NCBI GenBank assembly: GCA_028874795.1
Contig: JAPPHT010000004.1
Coordinates: forward strand, 1 to 37,681
Length of the DNA: 37,681 bases
Reading direction: 5' to 3'
From: Chloroflexota bacterium
GTDB taxonomy: Bacteria > Chloroflexota > Dehalococcoidia > Lucifugimonadales > Australimonadaceae
Below, in pieces: positions 35,400-37,681 of this stretch. The notes under the pieces were generated by a model that searched no databases, was not told the DNA's origin, and saw nothing but the letters and a program-made list of their open reading frames with translations. Numbering within the stretch: the stretch's first letter is position 1; each line of letters begins with the position of its first letter. The translations under genes and the position numbers were made by a program.

Positions 35400-36218
35400 G
35401 TGACAGCGCAGGCGTACCACGACGGCCTCCGACGTCCCGCTCCGGGAGCGCGCCCCCGCGCCTACAAGACGGACGGCATAATGCTGCGCGCCTACCGCAT
35501 GCGCGACGCCGACCGGCTCGTGACCGTGCTGACCCCTTCCCTGGGCAAGCTCAAGCTGACGGTGCGCGGCGCGCGGCGCCTTACGAGCAAGCTCGGCGGA
35601 CATCTGGACGTGCTGAACCGCGCCCATCTCTCTATCGCCATCGGGCACACGTTCGATGTCGTTACCGGTGCGGAGTCAGCGGAGTCCTTCGCCGGAGTCA
35701 AGGCGGACCTCGCTTGCCTGGCGGAGGCGCTCTACCTGATGGAACTGGCCGACCTCCTGCTGCCGGAAGCGGCCCCGCATCCGGATGCGTACCGCCTGCT
35801 CCTGGAGGCGCTGCGCGCCCTCGAAGCCGGGCGCAGCCCCATAGCCGTCGCGCGCCACACGGAGCTCGGCCTGCTGCGCGATGCAGGCTTCATGCCCGAG
35901 ATCCGCTCGTGCGTGATGTGCCGCAGGGCGATCGAACCGGGGCGCCACCGCTACGCCGCCGCGATCGGAGGCGTCGTCTGTGACACCTGTCCTGCGCCGT
36001 CCCCGGCCCTGCTGTCGCTGTCGACGGACTCGCTCAAGGTGTTGCGCTACTTCGCTGACCGGAGCGTTGCGGAAGCCTCGCAGGTCGCGCTGAGCGCCCT
36101 CGTGCATGACGAGTTGGAGACGGCGCTGGGAGCCTCGATACGCTACGTGCTGGAGCGGGAGCCGCACACCGCCGGGTTCGTCGAGCGCGTCGCGCAACTG
36201 CGCGTGCGGGGAGCGTGA
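35400..36218 (+). CDS. recO: DNA repair protein RecO
   Basis: A 272-residue recombination mediator: an N-terminal OB fold (KTDGIMLRAYRMRDADRLVTVLTPSLGKLKLTVRGAR), a helical middle, and a zinc finger Cys171-x2-Cys174...Cys194-x2-Cys197. It anneals DNA and, with RecR, loads RecA. GTG at 35400 adds about 20 residues before the OB fold; the next in-frame start could be at the first Met (35481). There is no ribosome binding site, so it may be leaderless. Its stop and the JAMM stop lie in one hairpin. Confidence 0.95.
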   Translation: MTAQAYHDGLRRPAPGARPRAYKTDGIMLRAYRMRDADRLVTVLTPSLGKLKLTVRGARRLTSKLGGHLDVLNRAHLSIAIGHTFDVVTGAESAESFAGVKADLACLAEALYLMELADLLLPEAAPHPDAYRLLLEALRALEAGRSPIAVARHTELGLLRDAGFMPEIRSCVMCRRAIEPGRHRYAAAIGGVVCDTCPAPSPALLSLSTDSLKVLRYFADRSVAEASQVALSALVHDELETALGASIRYVLEREPHTAGFVERVAQLRVRGA

Positions 36219-36231
36219 GGCGGACCTCACG
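36214..36231. terminator. hairpin holding both convergent stop codons
   Basis: CGTGAGG (36214-36220), CGGA loop, CCTCACG (36225-36231): a perfect 7-bp stem. It contains the recO TGA (36216-36218) and, on the other strand, the JAMM gene TGA (36229-36227). There is no T run; it is possibly a short bidirectional terminator. Confidence 0.45.
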
Positions 36232-36625
36232 TAATGACCACCGGCTCCTCCGCAACCATCCCCTCTGAGATGGTGAAGAGCCGTACGTCCGGCGACCGCT
36301 TGTCCATGAGCGAGACGAGCAGGTAGTACGGGTCCGGCCAGTTTGCGGCGAGGCGCACGTCGGTGTCGGAGGGATATGCGGGGCTGTGCGTGTGGGAGTG
36401 GTAGATCACCTGCATCTCCCAGCCGTTGTCGTCGAGTTCGCGGAGCACCTGGTTGAGCTCCCGCCCGTCCATGCTGTAGCGGTAGGGACTCTTCTCCGTG
36501 TTGGTGATGCGGTAGTGCTGCAGCACGATGCCCCCCGCGCCGGCGAGTATCCCGCAGCATTCGTTGGGGTCCTCCTCCAGCGCATGCTGCACCATGGCGT
36601 CTCGTATCTCGGCGGGTATCTCCAT
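36227..36625 (-). CDS. JAMM/MPN+ family metalloprotease
   Basis: A 132-residue Mov34/MPN/PAD-1 family protein. The complete zinc motif is present: Glu22 (PNECCGIL) and H-x-H-x7-S-x2-D with His76, His78, Ser86 and Asp89 in HSHTHSPAYPSDTD. Bacterial homologs such as Mec+ cleave the C-terminus of ubiquitin-like sulfur carriers. No ThiS/MoaD-like or cysteine synthase gene adjoins it here. GGAGAAGAG lies before the ATG. It is divergent from the small gene at 36734. Confidence 0.93.
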   Translation of the reverse strand: MEIPAEIRDAMVQHALEEDPNECCGILAGAGGIVLQHYRITNTEKSPYRYSMDGRELNQVLRELDDNGWEMQVIYHSHTHSPAYPSDTDVRLAANWPDPYYLLVSLMDKRSPDVRLFTISEGMVAEEPVVIT

Positions 36626-36733
36626 CGTCGTCTCTTCTCCGGAGCCGGTTCACTCCCCGGCAGGATTATACCGGTACGCACGAGGGGCCTCGTCGCTGGT
36701 TATACTGATAGATGAGGCTACAGGAGGCTGGCC

Positions 36734-36985
36734 ATGCCGAACGGCATTACGGTGAAGTTGGACAAGGGCGGCACACGGGTCGAGGTGCGCTCACAGAACC
36801 AGGCGGGGCTGCTGTACGCGGTGCCGGCTGAGGCGAGTTGGGTCGCGACGCCGGACCAGTTGCACGCGCATGCCATCGCCGGCTTCTTCACCGACCTGAT
36901 GAAGATCGATTCGCCGGAGGTATCCCGCCTCATGGAGAAGTGGGGGCTGTACTTCCGCCCCCTGGAGTTGGAGCCGCAGGAGTAA
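36734..36985 (+). CDS. small protein of unknown function
   Basis: An 83-residue acidic-to-neutral protein, not recognised. A beta-rich start (GITVKLDKGGTRVEVRSQNQAGLLYAV) is followed by helices (LHAHAIAGFFTDLMKIDSPEVSRLMEKWGLYF). It has an excellent AGGAGG ahead of the ATG and a TATACT -10 candidate at 36701-36706, so it is probably expressed. Divergent from the JAMM gene and upstream of ftsH. Its length recalls sulfur-carrier proteins but it lacks a C-terminal Gly-Gly, ending EPQE. Confidence 0.75.
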   Translation: MPNGITVKLDKGGTRVEVRSQNQAGLLYAVPAEASWVATPDQLHAHAIAGFFTDLMKIDSPEVSRLMEKWGLYFRPLELEPQE

Positions 36986-37127
36986 GACCCCCGTTTGCCG
37001 GCTCCCCATTGTCGTCGTCCGAGGCAGGTGGCGGGCAGCAACGGTGCACACGTGAGCTTTGCCGCCTCACTCGTAGTGCGGTAAGCTAGATGAAGGCGCA
37101 GGGCGCGCCTCTGGAGCGACGAGTTCG

Positions 37128-37681
37128 ATGGGCAACCGCTGGATCGGCAACACGTTCATCTACCTCATCATCTTCGTGGCGGTCATCGCCGTCTTCTTCA
37201 TGCTGTTCTCCCCCGGGCAGAGCGGGACGGAGACCAACCTGACCTCCATCCTGGCGATGGCGGAGAACGGCGAGGTCTCGAGCATCACGGTGGACGGCGA
37301 CCGTCTCGTGGCTGTCACGCGGGCCAACCAGTCGCTCACGACCACCAAGGAACCGGGCACGAGCATCTTCGAGATACTCGATTCTGCGGGGATCAACCCT
37401 GTCGAGAAGGGCATCAACGTCGAGGTCCAGCGCAGCGGCGGGCTCGGCAATCTGTTCGGCATACTGCTCCAATTCCTGCCGCTCATCTTCTTCGGGGCGA
37501 TCCTGCTCTTCATGATGCGCCAGGCACAGGGGAGCAACAATCAAGCTCTCGGGTTCGGGAAGAGCCGCGCCCGCATGAACACGGGCAACCGTCCGACGGT
37601 GATGTTCTCTGACGTCGCGGGCGTGGAGGAGTCCAAGACCGAGCTGCAGGAGGTCGTGGAGTTCCTCAAGTACCCGGAGCG
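37128..37681 (+). CDS. ftsH: ATP-dependent zinc metalloprotease FtsH, N-terminal part (runs off the window)
   Basis: 184 codons are visible. The first membrane span is at about 9-27 (TFIYLIIFVAVIAVFFMLF), and the extracytoplasmic FtsH domain contains SILAMAENGEVSSITVDGDRLVAV. The second span is at about 108-130, followed by a cytoplasmic linker and the start of the AAA domain, VMFSDVAGVEESKTELQEVVEFLK. The Walker motifs and zinc site would lie beyond the end. It degrades membrane and regulatory proteins. CTGGAGCGACGAG precedes the ATG at a somewhat wide spacing. Confidence 0.96.
   Translation, partial: MGNRWIGNTFIYLIIFVAVIAVFFMLFSPGQSGTETNLTSILAMAENGEVSSITVDGDRLVAVTRANQSLTTTKEPGTSIFEILDSAGINPVEKGINVEVQRSGGLGNLFGILLQFLPLIFFGAILLFMMRQAQGSNNQALGFGKSRARMNTGNRPTVMFSDVAGVEESKTELQEVVEFLKYPE

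Noticed and set aside
36734-36985. Ubiquitin-like sulfur carrier partner for the JAMM protease
   Set aside because: Size and position suggested it, but the C-terminus is EPQE with no Gly-Gly and the sequence does not follow a beta-grasp pattern clearly.

Overview
This 37.7 kb window is a GC-rich bacterial chromosome segment with densely packed genes in short operons. Several signs point to Chloroflexota, most likely the Dehalococcoidia/SAR202 side. The 16S rRNA gene is followed by tRNA-Ile but by no 23S or 5S gene. Two families that usually use F420 are present: a luciferase-like oxidoreductase and a Ddn-like protein. There is a Tat-exported DUF1800/DUF1501 pair, large lipoprotein solute-binding proteins, and short dispersed intergenic repeats. 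The taxonomic placement is inference; the rRNA fragment was not aligned.

Layout. 1-761: 3' end of 16S rRNA, a strong hairpin, then tRNA-Ile(GAU). 954-7184: a complete oligopeptide/dipeptide-type ABC importer (binding lipoprotein, two permeases, two ATPases), closed by a 12-bp hairpin shared with the convergent katG gene (7331-9457). 9630-10892: MFS exporter, divergent from katG. 10927-13059: a second binding lipoprotein carrying an extra PsbP-like domain. 13177-14278: prfB (release factor 2) with an intact programmed +1 frameshift site. 14410-14943: tRNA-Pro(GGG) and a deazaflavin-dependent nitroreductase-like gene.

15055-16844 is the most unusual part. A two-gene operon encodes a degenerate terminase-like protein and a small Cys-cluster/HTH protein. 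Its near-consensus sigma70 promoter has a perfect GAAC-N4-GTTC LexA-type box filling the -35/-10 spacer, a second perfect box 33 bp upstream, and a one-mismatch box 33 bp downstream. It looks like a DNA-damage-controlled, possibly domesticated phage-derived module.

16989-20890: a cytoplasmic arylsulfotransferase-like protein converging on the Tat-exported DUF1501 and DUF1800 pair. 20891-25474: small housekeeping genes (YqeK, HIT, Lrp-type ligand-binding domain, deoxyribosyltransferase-like, LLM oxidoreductase) separated by dispersed repeats, plus a NYN nuclease gene broken by an 11-bp tandem duplication. 25475-28968: a zinc/manganese uptake module (permease, ATPase, His/acid-rich binding lipoprotein) with its Fur/Zur-family regulator. 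29132-32501: ybeY-dnaX-ybaB-recR, joined by ATGA overlaps or a 3-base gap. 32667-36218: two DinB-like paralogs, two SDR paralogs and recO. 36227-37681: a JAMM metalloprotease, a small unknown protein and the 5' part of ftsH, which runs off the window.

Recombination and repair genes (recR, recO), replication (dnaX), ribosome maturation and translation (ybeY, prfB, tRNAs) and protein quality control (ftsH) lie among nutrient importers. Most of the window is therefore core chromosome, with the LexA-box operon as the main accessory-looking element.
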